From Utricularia gibba (taxonomy: Eukaryota > Streptophyta > Magnoliopsida > Lamiales > Lentibulariaceae), in assembly GCA_002189035.1 (NCBI GenBank), contig NEEC01000010.1, positions 1,860,001 through 1,924,000 of the forward strand: a DNA stretch of 64,000 nt, written 5' to 3'. Positions 50,292 through 62,700 of this stretch are shown here, in pieces. Position 1 is the stretch's first letter. The number at the start of each line of letters is the position of its first letter. The translations under genes and the position numbers were made by a program. The notes under the pieces were generated by a model that was given only the letters and a program-made list of their open reading frames with translations, did not search any database and had not been told where the DNA came from.

Positions 50292-52906
50292 ATGGGTAAT
50301 TTGAAGCAAGTTCTGAAAAGCATTGACGCATTCCCACGTACTGAGGAGCATTTGCTTCAGAAGACGAAATCTGGTGCCCTAGGTGTGTTGCTTATCATCA
50401 TCCATCTGTTTATTTAATTATTTTATCCACTGCATTGCGCTTCATCATTAAAGATCGTGAGAATCATGAACCTTCAGTGAAGTATCGAATTTCATTTGTT
50501 AACAAATAATAAGCATTTTAGTAGTATGATGTGGATTCTTTTGGGATTGAGTCCATCTCTAAACTTCGTCAAACGGATACTGAGTGATCAATTTCTTCAC
50601 AGTCATTTTTTTTCCCTTTCAGTCTCGATTATTGGACTGGTTGTCATGGCAACATTATTCGTACATGAGTTGACATATTATCTCTCAACGTACACTGTAC
50701 ACCAGGTGACTACCCTGATCTATTTGTTTTGTATAGTTTTGTGGGAAGGGACTGGGAATGATCTGTCATGTTTTTGATTGATGCAGATGGCAGTTGATTC
50801 AAAGCGTGGGGAAACACTTCCTATCCATATAAATATGACTTTCCCTTCTTTTCCTTGTGACGGTGAGTTGATTTTCTTTTTTCTTTTTAATATGTATGCG
50901 TCACCCTATCTCACAAAAATTCTTATAAATATTTTCCACTTCCTTTTACTACTTTCTTGTTAGCTTGCCTCTGTGTTCTTTTTTCTTCACGTTATCCTTC
51001 TGTCTACAGTTCTGAGCGTTGACGCAATTGATATGTCTGGGAAGCATGAAGTTGATCTTGACACAAATATATGGAAGGTTGTTTTGTTACACAAAATCTG
51101 CATTCTTCTCATTGAATAAATATGGCTTGATTTATCTGGCCCTATGAGCAAACAACTCCATTCTCGTCTGAACTTTTCCAAACATCCCACTCTTCTCTGT
51201 CTTCTTTTCATTTTTGAGCGTATTTTGAAAACGTGAATGTTTTCCTTTATTTAGCTCCGCTTAGACAGATACGGTCATATCATTGGCACGGAGTATTTGT
51301 CTGACCTCGTGGAGAAAGAACATGCTAATCATGGGCATGGTTAGTTCATCCTTCATGATTTTATATTGTCTGTCATGAGTATTGAACTTTCAATTTCATG
51401 AAAAGATCACCATGAAGACCATCATGAAGAATCAGAACATAAAGTTGCATTGGACAACGCTGCCGAAGAAATGATCAAGAAGGTGCATCAAGCATTAGGC
51501 AACGCTGAAGGTTGTCGGGTATGGTTTTCTCCATTATGCTTACCTCTATAGTTGTGTAATTTAATGAGAGTGAACGTTAGAATGTGTACCTGGGTTGTAA
51601 TAATTTATAAAAGAAGTACGTGGTAGCAAAAAAAAGCAGATGATGTCGGGTGACCCTGATTTTTATATATCTTCAGGCTATTTTAATACTTAAGCTCATC
51701 GCAGGTGTTTGGTGTTTTGGAAGTACAAAGGGTTGCTGGAAATTTTCACGTTTCTGTCCATGGACTCAACATTATCGTTGCCCAAAGGGTTGGTTGCTTA
51801 TTTTTAATTGAGCTTTCGTATTCCTGTTATGTTAGGTGTTCCCAAAAATGGCATTTTGGATCTTGGAAAGAAATGGCAGAAACTAATTTTCTCATCTGCA
51901 TAAAATTTAAATATCTGGATGACTTGCCCTTCAAATGCCAGATTCGAGCACTTGATGCATAATTATGTTTACATATTCTTTCAGATCTTTGAGGGCTCGT
52001 ATCATGTGAATGTTAGTCACATGATCCATGACTTGTCTTTTGGACCCAAGTATCCTGGCATACATAATCCTCTAGATGACACAGTCCGGATTTTGCGTGA
52101 AGCAAGTGGGACATTCAAGTACTATATCAAGGTTTTGGATTCCTTCATCTGTGTTTTGCTTGTGTTTTCGAAAAATTTGAGTGTTAATACCGTGCATCTC
52201 TCATTTAAATATTTGGGTATTTCATGCTGCTTTGAAAGTTTATGAATTTTTTATAGTAAATTCTGGGAAATGAAATATGTCGAGGCTACATAAAAGATAC
52301 ATACCTTTCACTAATAGCAGGATTGTAGCACCGTTATTATTATCTACAGTGAATATAACTTTGCCTTTTGTTGTTTGTGTTCTGAGTAACAATACATGCA
52401 CAATTTTATCCTCGCTTTCCTCTCATAATCTTGCTCATGAAATTTTCGCTATAGATTGTTCCAACTGAATACAAGTATATTTCAAAAGAAGTGTTGCCTA
52501 CGAACCAGTTTTCTGTCTCTGAATACTTTTCCCCCATAGATAAGGACTCCAAGTCATGGCCTGGTAATGCGCTTTGCATCAGAGTTTTCTTGTGTTATTC
52601 CCTTTATGTGTCACTAAGAGATGAATTCATTCTTTGCAGCGGTCTACTTTCTTTATGACTTGTCGCCCATCACCGTCACCATCCGTGAAGAGCGTCGCAG
52701 TTTCTTCCACTTCATTACACGCCTGTGTGCTGTACTCGGTGGCACTTTCGCCTTAACAGGTACGTACGTACTGAACAGGAAAAAATTATGGATTCAGCAA
52801 GTTCATTCCTTGGCTTCTTAATGTGTCAGGCATGCTAGACAGATGGACGTACAGGTTCATTGAAGCAATAACAAAACCAAAAACTCGGAGCAGCTTCCAC
52901 AGTTAA
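50292..52906 (+). CDS. ERGIC3/Erv46-like ER-Golgi cargo receptor
   Basis: Eleven exons keep phase and give 350 residues: 50292-50382, 50623-50705, 50787-50862, 51010-51077, 51255-51339, 51406-51518, 51705-51788, 51985-52131, 52455-52563, 52640-52759 and 52830-52906. Erv41/Erv46-type proteins cycle between ER and Golgi in COPI and COPII vesicles as cargo receptors. The layout fits: a short cytosolic N-terminus (LKQVLKSIDAFPRTEEHLLQ), a first membrane helix at about 31-52, a long luminal domain (LSVDAIDMSGKHEVDLDTNI, VAGNFHVSVHGLNIIVAQ, FGPKYPGIHNPLDDTVRILR), and a second helix near 310-330 (FITRLCAVLGGTFALTGML) before a basic tail. It is a shorter plant paralogue: the cysteine-rich luminal insert of larger ERGIC3 members is replaced by a His/Glu-rich stretch (DHHEDHHEESEH). 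No lesion seen. Confidence 0.9.
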
Positions 52907-53851
52907 AACATCACGCCAAACCAAACGGACCGGATGAACTCCCAAGTATGGGGAACAGACGCTGTAACCGCACAGCTGTTGTTTCATTTCAGCCCACATC
53001 GTGTTCCTTGAGCTGTAAAATTTTGACGTCAGTGCTGCCCTGCCATGTTGTCTGCTGGAAATCTCAAAGTTGGATATTTCAGGATTTTTGAGTAACACCT
53101 CTTGCTTATGCTGTAATTCTTGACTAGTGTTTAACTGGCTTGCCCAAGGTAATTGAATCCTGAAGAAACGCCAAAGAACCAAATCATCCCCCCAGTTCTG
53201 CAGAGAAATATTCGGAGATTTCATGCTGCACTGCCTTTTAATCCTCCGAGGAGAGCGGCTATGCAAGCTTCAGTGAATAGATCAACCAACTTTCCCGTTT
53301 GCACCATTGGCAACTCCCCTGCTGTTGGGTCCAGCTTTCCTCTCTTTGGAGTTGGCCATGAGACATCATGGTGCTAGAATTAGAGGAAGAGAAGCAGATT
53401 CAGAGAACGAAGCGAAGGAAAAGGGAAGATGAGAGAAACTTGTTCAGTCCCTTGCACATTTAAACTAGGAATCCACTAAGGTGGGCCGTGGCAACCAACC
53501 GGGAGGCGGGAGCCTTCCCACTCAAAAGACAGCAGCCAACCTAAAAGGGTTTATGCACAATATGACAACTGGTTTAACGTGTGTTGGCGGATTGACCATT
53601 TGTGAAAGACACTCCATCACATTTTCTGTACCAAGCCTTCTGCTTTTCCCCATTTTCTGAGGCATGCGATCACGCTTTTTCAGGAAAAAGCAGCAAAGAG
53701 GTCGTCTTCCTTGATTTGTCAGCTGAAGCAAAGTTGAGAGTCGCCACTACAACGCTTTGCTTCTAAGAATCCACCGCTTTCGTTTTTCTTTTAAATCCTC
53801 CATTCCCTTGTGTGCATGTAACTCACCCCTTCCCTTGGCAGACTCTCAAAA
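52907..53851. other. Spacer between the ERGIC3-like and rhamnogalacturonan lyase genes
   Basis: Probably a 3' untranslated region followed by the lyase promoter and leader. Frames on both strands are short and unlike known proteins. Confidence 0.45.
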
Positions 53852-56800
53852 ATGCAGCAGCAACGCTTACGGTTACAAGTTTTTGATCAGCAGGTAAGAT
53901 AACTGGTAACAGACATCTTGTGATTGATCTCTGTCATCACCTTTCAATATCCACTTCTTACAACCTCTGTTCTCCATCTCCCAGGTTGTCATGAACAATG
54001 GGATCCTCCGTGTGACCATCTCCAAACCACAGGGATTCGTAACTGCTATAAGTTACGGGAATATGGAGAACATCCTCGAGATCACGAACCCCGAATCTAA
54101 CAGAGGGTAAGATATGGTTAAACAGCAGGCATGCAAGATGAAATGTGTACCTCTTTGGAAGCCCTTTACAGAAATTCATTTGTGCAGATACTGGGACCTT
54201 AACTGGAGTCTAGCAGGAAGCTCCGGAACAAGGGGAACCTTTCAACTGTATGTTACAGGGGAAATGAATCCTGAACTAAAAACAAAGTTGCTAAACAAAA
54301 TCCATGGGTAAATCGCAGGATTCAGGGATCTATTTTTACCGTTGTGATGGAGACTGAAGATCAGATTGAGTTATCATTCGCCACAACTTGGGATGTTTCC
54401 TCGGAAGGCAAGCTTGTTCCACTGATCATTGACAAGAGGTGATTCTGGAACCATGCTTGTTGTTAGTTCATGTCACATATGATCATTATTGATGAAACTT
54501 GAAGTTTCAATCTCCCAGCTGATCCTTTCTTTGTATCACAACTAGGTTTGTATTGCTTCGTGGGTGCTCCGGGTTTTACTCTTATGCGATTTACGAGCAC
54601 CTGCAAGAGTGGCCTGGATTCAACTTGAATGAGACGAGGATCGTGTTCAGACTTCGGAAGGACAAGTTGAGCTTCTTCTGGTGATCCTGTTGCATTCATC
54701 ATGTTGGGAACTGATCCTGTGGAAATAAGTATAGGTTCAACTACATGGTCGTGGCTGATGATAGGCAAAGATTCATGCCATTACCGGAGGACAGGCTGCA
54801 AGGTCGGGGGCAGCCGCTGGACTTTCCTGAAGCAGTTCTTCTTGTCAATCCCATCGAGCCTGAATTCAAAGGGGAGGTGATATGCATACAATAACTAACC
54901 AGGCATTCCATCTGCAAGCGTTCTCAGATGATAGCAAAATTATGAGCTCTGTTCATATATAAATTGTAGGTAGATGACAAGTACCAGTATTCCGGTGACA
55001 ACGATGAAGTAAAAGTCCATGGGTGGATCAGCATGGACTCACATTCCACTGGATTCTGGCAAATCATGCCAAGTAATGAGTTCAGAACAGGAGGAACGTC
55101 AAAACAGGATCTTACATCCCACGTCGGTCCAATTACCCTTGCGGTGAGTAGCTGAGAAACACAGGAAAAGTTGAATCTACATCACTTGATAAATTCTAAC
55201 ATCAAATTCTTACATTTGATTAGATGTTTGTGAGCGCTCATTATGGAGGAGAAGACTTGGTGCTGAAGTTTGAACAAGGAGAGGCATGGAAGAAAGTCTT
55301 TGGCCCTGTTTTCATGTATCTTAATTCAGGAGATGATCATCTGTCCCTCTGGGAGGATGCAAAAAACCAGGTACACGAATCTACAACGAAACAGAAGCAC
55401 ACGTACTTGGAACACAAGAATTTAAACACTTGCCTGATGTCAAGGAAATTATTGACATAAGAAAAAGTGAAAAAAATTGTAGGCATCAATAGAAATGAAA
55501 AGCTGGCCTTACGACTTCCCGGCATCGGAGGACTTTCCGACATGGGATTTGAGGGGAACACTCGAAGGGAAGTTACTTGTTAGAGACAGGTTATGAACTT
55601 TCTTCTTCCAATACCTCCATACATGCATCTATTCAGTTACAGTTCATGATAAGTTAGTAATTAGATGTGAAACTGATGATGATATGGAAGCAAAGGGAGC
55701 CTACATTGGATTAGCTCCACCAGGAGCAGCTGGATCCTGGCAAACAGAAGGCAAGGTGTGGTGCTTCATGATTTATCTAGGGGGTCCAGCCCTTCACGCC
55801 AACATTTCCCTGTCACCTGTAATCAAGTTGACCAGCAGGATTATGAATCTAGGGATATCAGTTTTGGACAAGAGCGGACGAAGGTGGCAACTTTTCAATC
55901 AATAACATTATAAGTGGAACCTACAATCTCTATGCATGGATTCCTGGGTACCTTGGAGATTACATGCTGCAGGAATCAATCAGTATACCGCCTGGTTGTT
56001 CTTTTTCCTTTTCACATAGTATCTCACATAAGAAAGACTACTAATGTATTCAATTACATCATGATCAGGAAGCTGCATCGATGTGGATGAGCTTGTGTAT
56101 GAGAGCCCCAGAGACGGTCCGACAATATGGGAAATAGGGACACCTGATCGCTCTGCACTGGAATTCTATGTTCCGGATGCCAACCCAAATTACTACAATA
56201 AACTATACATCAACCATCCTCAAAGGTATAGTTCCAATGCCGAGCTCAATTATTTCGAAATATCCACCAACATTACAACATATTCAGGTTTAGACAATAT
56301 GGACTCTGGGAAAGATATTCAGAATTATACCCTGATAAGGATTTGGTCTATAAAATTGGAGAGAGTGACTTCACCAAAGACTGGTTCTTCGCTCACGTTA
56401 CCAGGTACAAGAGGAGGCCTTTCTATACCATGCTTTGTTACTCGAATTCCAAGATAAATGACAAAAACCTTGTGGGTTCCCAGAAAAGTTGATGAAAAAT
56501 CATACCGAGCTACAACATGGCAGATCAGGTTCAGACTCGACGAAATCAAGTCATCAGGAGGAAACTACAAACTGAGGGTCGCCATTGCATCTGCAAATCA
56601 AGCCGAACTGCAGGTGATTCACGGCAAATAAAAAAAAACACTAAAACAACTCAAACGCAATTGCATCTTTCTTTCACATTTGGGATTCAGGTCAGAGTGA
56701 ACGATGCAGCCCAAAACCCGCCACTTTTCACGACGGGCGTATTTGGGAAAGACAACGCAATCGCAAGGCACGGGATCCATGGGCTGCAACACCTGTTCAC

Positions 56801-56921
56801 CGTAGAGCTCCCCCCTGACTCACTCCTCCAAGGCTCCAACACTCTTTACTTCACGCAGGCCAACGCCACTACGGCGTTTCAGGGAATCATGTATGATTAC
56901 ATACGTCTCGAAGCCCCATAA
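53852..56921 (+). CDS. Rhamnogalacturonan endolyase (polysaccharide lyase family 4)
   Basis: Fifteen exons, all in phase, give 633 residues: 53852-53893, 53985-54106, 54188-54247, 54319-54438, 54546-54665, 54735-54876, 54970-55143, 55224-55370, 55483-55589, 55665-55755, 55853-55994, 56069-56225, 56288-56404, 56484-56613 and 56691-56921. The enzyme cleaves the rhamnogalacturonan I backbone of pectin by beta-elimination in the cell wall. The N-terminal catalytic domain shows NGILRVTISKPQGFVTAISY, NRGYWDLNWS, VHGWISMDSHSTGFWQIMPS and GGTSKQDLTSHVGPITLAMF. A fibronectin-like domain has GAYIGLAPPGAAGSWQTEGK and TYNLYAWIPGYLGDY. The C-terminal carbohydrate-binding-like domain has IWEIGTPDRSALEFYVPDAN and QHLFTVELPPDSLLQGSN. 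No signal peptide precedes the catalytic domain (MQQQRLRLQVFDQQ); a missed upstream exon is possible. The start of exon 10 was chosen by phase and is the least certain junction. Confidence 0.92.
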
Positions 56922-57103
56922 TTGCATTGCATGTGTAATCACTTTATCCTTAGTTGTATAAAAAAAAGGAAAGGAACCCCTTTCCAAATGCACATTATTC
57001 ATATGCATGCTATACCTGAAAAATGGACTAAAAGAATTCAGGGATGAGAGAACACCGTGCAGCAAACCCGCTACATCAGCAAAGTACACTTTCTGAATTT
57101 TTA

Positions 57104-59007
57104 TCAGATTTTAATGGAGCAAAAGACATTTATAACGTCACTATGATTCCTGATGTATTTCGGGCATTTTGAAAGAATGTCCTGCGCTTCAGATATTCTT
57201 CCTGCAGCGATGTATTGCACCAGGAGCCGCACGTACAGGGATGTAGCCGGGATCCTTGATGACAAAGCCTTGGTGAATTCAACCGCTTCTTCAGCACTAC
57301 CTTTTGTCGACAGATAACTCACGAAGAAATCCAGACACGGTGGATAACCATGAGCCTTCATCATGCCCATGACACATAGAGCTTCTTTGAAATGCAGTTT
57401 ACTCAGAAGCTTGCTAGTCAATGTCTTGTAGGCAGTGTGAGATGGTTTAAGCCCTTTTTCATTAACCATCTCGGAAAGGAGGTTGTAACCTCGCAACGGT
57501 GTGCTTTTTGTGCAGAAAGTGCTTACTAACAATTCCAGAAGACGCCCACAACTAGTGGCTCCAGGTCCTTCTTTCTCTAACATTAATCGAAAACATTTGC
57601 ATGCTGCAGCCAGATTTCCTGATGCACAATAACCTTCAACTACAGACTGCCAGGTTCCGTGATCCCCAGGAGAATATTGGCCATTGTCTAATAGTTCTCC
57701 TGACTTATCTTGGCGACTAAGCGCGAATGCGAGATCATGGTTACCCCCGGAACTGCTGGAATAACCAGCTTCCTCCATTGCCGAAAGTATGGGATGCCAT
57801 TCTGTCCTTAATTTTCCAACGCTTGTCAAAGACTTGATAACAGCACTCAGTTGAGCATCAGTTAGGGGATTCCCACTGGCCGTGAAGCATCGTATGACCC
57901 TTTTAAACAATTCCATATCAAGTTCTTTACTCACTACAATCTTCTTCAAAAGGAAAGCACAATCTCGTGTTGAAGGTTTGTTCATCCCTGTCATTGCAAA
58001 TTCATACAGTTCCACAGCGTCGCTGATACCTTTTCTCTCAACAAAATGCTTGAGCAAGTGAAGATACGTCTCCTTTTCCAATTCATACCCTTTACTTCGC
58101 ATTTCATCACATAAACTCCAAAGTTTCTGGGTGTGATACTCTCTACCCAGGATTCTAGCTATCACATTATATGTTCTTTGATCATGAACAAAAGTGCCAC
58201 TCTCCTGAACCCACCTGAAGAAAATCAATGCCTTATTAGTCTCCGATTCAAGACCACCTAGCACCTTAACAACAAAACCTGTTGAAAACTCCACATTCAA
58301 GTCCTTTAATTTTTTTTCCACATGATCACCCCAAATTTCGCTCCGTATCAGCTCAGAAACGCCATTAGCAAGCTTATCCAGCGCCCTAACCCCATCTTTA
58401 TTCCCGCAACTTACTGAGCCAGAGGAGTACAAATTCATCAATTTCTCAACATCATCATCCAACCCGTCTCTCTGGAATTTCTCAAGTATTCTGTCATACG
58501 CACCTTTTGACACCCCGTATCCTTTACCTTTCATTAACTTAATCATCTCCCAGACGTCCTTCGCAACCCCATTGCTGCCTAATTTCCCAAGCATCCAATT
58601 GTAAGACTTGGAGCTCAATTTCTCGCAATGGTTACGCGAAACCCAATCAAAAACCCTTTTAGAGACATCAAGACCGGAATCGGAACTCTGTAAGAATCTC
58701 AAAACTAATTCTTGGCTTATGAAAACTTTTTTAAGCTCTAGTGCCTCCTTAATGTCTTCATCAGACCTCCCAACTTCAGCAAAAATATCATGTAACAGAG
58801 CCGTCTGATCCGATGCATCCTTCGTCGGTTCAACCACGACCTCGGGGAGGAGGAAAACTGGCGCAATGAAGAAAATGTCGCTCTCCGGTCCACTAGAGTC
58901 GTCCGTGGGCCTAAGACCAATGCTCTACAATGTTGTACCCGAGAAATGACACCCGAAGACGGCATTTGACGGCTAAGGAGAAGAAATCGCAGCCACCGAT
59001 CTCTCAT
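57104..59007 (-). CDS. P-class pentatricopeptide repeat protein, probably mitochondrial, frame-broken
   Basis: An intronless minus-strand gene. From ATG at 59007 the frame encodes a targeting-like Arg/Ser-rich start (MRDRWLRFLLLSRQMPSSG) up to about SSLRQFSS. The rest, from PEVVVEPTKDASDQTALLHD to TGA/TAA at 57104-57106, lies in another frame. One extra base in the short G/C run at about 58845-58855 joins them into 634 residues. PPR proteins are helical-repeat RNA-binding proteins of organelles that act in RNA processing, stability or translation. Repeat-like units include SYNWMLGKLGSNGVAKDVWE, TYNVIARILGREYHTQKLWS, WQSVVEGYCASGNLAAACKC and AYKTLTSKLLSKLHFKEALC. There is no E, DYW or SMR domain. 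TGGGCC motifs lie just upstream at about 59130-59200. An alternative without the extra base would start later and lack the targeting peptide. Confidence 0.87.
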
Positions 59008-59768
59008 CGTGGTAGTGCTCAACTTCACTTGAGACTGGACAAGAAGGGGGTTTTTGGGAGTAGGGTTTCTCCAAGGACAAGAGAGAAGGGGAAGAGGAAG
59101 AAATGCTGGCAACCAAATTCCTAAACTGCCCATGGGCCCAAATCCAAACAGAAGCGGGCTTTTTCATACAAGTAACAATAATGGGCTCGGCTTCCTTATG
59201 TAATGTTACATTTTCCTTTTGCAATGGTCCAACAAATGTTCGAACTTGTATACCATGTTTGATTTTATGTCAAATTTAGTAAAATAAACAATATCATGTT
59301 GGTAAATAAAAATGAAATAGTAAAAAATATAAAAAAATATAAATCATTAATAATATATTAAATATAATATTTTTATATAATAAAATTTTTTTGTATATTT
59401 GAACAATTCATTGAATCTTTAATTTAAACAAAATTGATATTTTATGCTTTTCAACTTACAAAACTATACAACAAAATAGTCTACAAATGAGTGACAACAG
59501 TCATTACAACATTTTTTTTTTTTGAAAAATGTTTTTTCTTTGATTATTACCGTGCATACAATGAAATTGGTTTTGCAATCAACTTGTTAGATGCGTTACA
59601 CGGATGCCGTCATCCAATGGACACACGGCACGGTGGTGACAAAAGGCTTGTGTTGGATTGTACGGCAATTTCCTAGGCTACAATTTTCCACGTCTTCGGG
59701 AGCTGCTGCAACACACTCCGGGGGAAGCAAAATGGGAACGTGTACACCGCCGTTCATGTGGTGTGCTG
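59008..59768. other. Spacer: PPR promoter and kinase 3' flank
   Basis: Site II-type TGGGCC/GGGCTC motifs lie at about 59130-59200 in the PPR promoter. 59250-59560 is AT-rich. The last part is probably the 3' untranslated region of the minus-strand kinase gene. Confidence 0.45.
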
Positions 59769-62700
59769 TTATTGACCATTCATCTGTATCATCTGCGATG
59801 GGGATTTCAGCAGCTTCTTCAGGGCGTCCACCACGGCGTCGAAGGACGGCCGTCGCGCCGGATCCCTGTGGATGGATCATTCATTCATTAGATTGTGAAA
59901 CGCAGTTAGCTGTGGAGGAGGATCATGCGTACTCTGCCCAGCAGGATTCCATCAGAGAAACCAGCGCCGGCGAGGTGTTGTCTGGAACTGCCAGCCTCCT
60001 GTTCTGGAAGGCAACGGCTCCCACAACCTTCAAGTTCATTACAGTCAAGAGGCGCGTATATGGAACAAAAAAAATGGGCAGTTCCGGAAAACTTACTTGG
60101 GCAGGGCTGAGTCCACTCCATGGCTGCTGCATGGTAATGAGCTCCCACAGGATCACTCCGAAGCTGAACACGTCGGACTTTTCATTGCTCGGCTCTCCAC
60201 GGAGGAATTCTGGGGCCATCCATTCCGGCTGGGGATACAGTACACGAATGAAGATGCATATGCTGATTATGGCATAGCAGGCATGGAGACTTACTGTTCC
60301 AGCAGCTGATTTCAGGGATATAAAGGTGCTTTCCTTGAATCTCGACAGGCCGAAATCGCATACCTAAACCATATTTTAGAGCTAAGCTTTTGAGATGCTG
60401 ATCAGAAAGGAGTCGGCTCCGATCCAAAAGCTGAGGAAAACTAACCTTCACACTCCAGTTCCTGTCCACCAATAAATTTGGTGACTTAAGGTCCCAATGG
60501 ACGATAGGTGGAGTAAGATGGTGAAGATAATTGATGCCCTTGGCCTAACCAAAAGGAGCTTTGATGAACAAGAGAACCAGATAAAGAGAGCAAGAAACAG
60601 AAAAGGAAGGTGAAGAAACACACCACATCCAGTGCCATCCTCAACCGTCTCCTCTTGTCGAGTATTTCACTGGATGCTGGAGAACGCATTATTCGGAACA
60701 GACTGCCTCTGGCCAACAACAGGTTGAAGACAGGGATAAGAATCACAAATACATGGACAGTGTCTATTTTCAAACACACCGTGGCAAATACTCTGTTACA
60801 ATGGAAAGGTGTGGGCGTTTTGTGACGGCTCCCATGAAGAGAACCACATTTGGATGGCGGACACGTTTCATGATGGTTACCTAACAAACATGGGAGAAAT
60901 CACATACCAAGAGGGCAAACGGCAGAATTTTCTGGGTTTTGCATACAAAAAAAGAAACCAACCCTGAAGTAAAAGCCATACCTCCCTTAAGAATTCCTTC
61001 AACTGATCATCATGAAAGTCTTGAAGATTCAAAAGCTTAACAGCTACATCCTGCATCACACAAAAATATTGAGTAAATGTTTTTGAGAAGGATTGGAACA
61101 CTTGAAAAGAAGTGGGCACATGAGAATGAAGGCAAAAGTATCCGCTGCAAAATACTTACACAGCCATGCCACTCAGCTCTGTGCACTGTGCCAAAGGATC
61201 CTAGTAAAAGGAAACCAGGCATATTATGGCTCAATATGGTGAAATAAAAAACACATAGAAGCTGAAAAAGGAAATTCTTGAGTACCAGCTCCAATACGTT
61301 CCTTGATATTAAGCTCGTCCCATGAGATCTCAACCAAATCCGTTACTAGAGAAGGTTCAACCTTTAAATATCTAGGAACAATGGCTCCAGTGTGCTTTTT
61401 GTGAGTCTTCATGTTGTGTTTGTATTTGGAATATGTTGCTTGAGTACTGCCTTGATTCAACACAGTGCCTCCAACAAAAATGATTTTTTTAGGTTAGTCT
61501 TACAAACACTCACATTGAATCCAAATAGAAACACCAGCTGAAGTATTTCAACAACAGGATAGTTTAGCTGAAAGAACTCATTTTAAAATTTGAAATTTCC
61601 ATGCAAGTATATTTTGTTGAAACTTACAGTAGAACCTGAACATAAAAATGAATTTTCTGAACTCGATTAAGAAAAAAAATGAAGGTCAAAGGAGTGGCAA
61701 TGAAATTTGGTATCCAAAGTAGGCCTTATATTATTTGAAAAATGCAAGTAGGGATACCTGATTGTGTAAGTTTGGAACTTCCACCCATCCCATTTAAATC
61801 AAAGAGTTGGAAACCAGTCTTCTTGAACAGATCTAGCTGAAACCCCCTTAGGTGTGATACTTGCCAAGGAGAGGTAACAGACACCGATGAAGTACCATTG
61901 ATTGATGAATCAGGGGGATAGAAGGTTCCTGGTTGCCCAATAAGATCAACTACATATTCCCTGCAAAAGCATGTGTATTATTTTAATGCAGTATAGTCCT
62001 ACAGTATGATAGCACATGAAGAACTTCCACCCACATTACTTGACTCCAGGAATCACCTGGTCTATGAGTAACTACTAATACTGAAAAATAGAATATAGGT
62101 CAAACCAAAAGTATCCAACCTGAAAGGTTTTCCTTCATCTTTAACTTGGATCAAGCATGAAGCTCGATGGTCTGACATACAGTATTTGCAACCTCTAGCG
62201 ATCCGGCAAGGCAACCCCACATGGTCGGCTAGTCTCTGAACAAATAAGTTTTCTGTTAGGATCATAATGACAAGGAGATTTCTCGATCCAAAATGCAAAT
62301 AAGAAAAGTTTTTTAGTCATGAAAAGGACACAAGAACACTAGATTATCTGCTAACCTTGAAAAGTAGTGCACGGTGTCTGCATAGTCCTGTGGACAGGTC
62401 ACCAATTGGGAGTACAACACATTTGTTCATATCCTTCAGCCGCTGGCTAACCAGTTTCCAGCATAAATTAAGTTCACCTTGCTCTTCAGGAAATGAACCC
62501 CTTAAATATGAATCAACAATGTAACATAGTCGTATGAAGAATCTCAATTCATGTTAAAAGCATAGATGTACCCCATAGAAACAGCAACAAGCTTTCCAAG
62601 CTTCTCGGCTAGATTAAGTGTACCCCCCAAGGGTGAGCACATCGCATGAGCTTTATCTTCAAGTTCACGAAGCTTCATGTCCTCACACTGATCAACAAGA

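Noticed and set aside
59591..60277. 228-codon plus-strand open frame
   Set aside because: It lies antisense to the last exons of the Raf-like kinase, crosses their introns, and has no domain-like sequence. The kinase exons explain the region.
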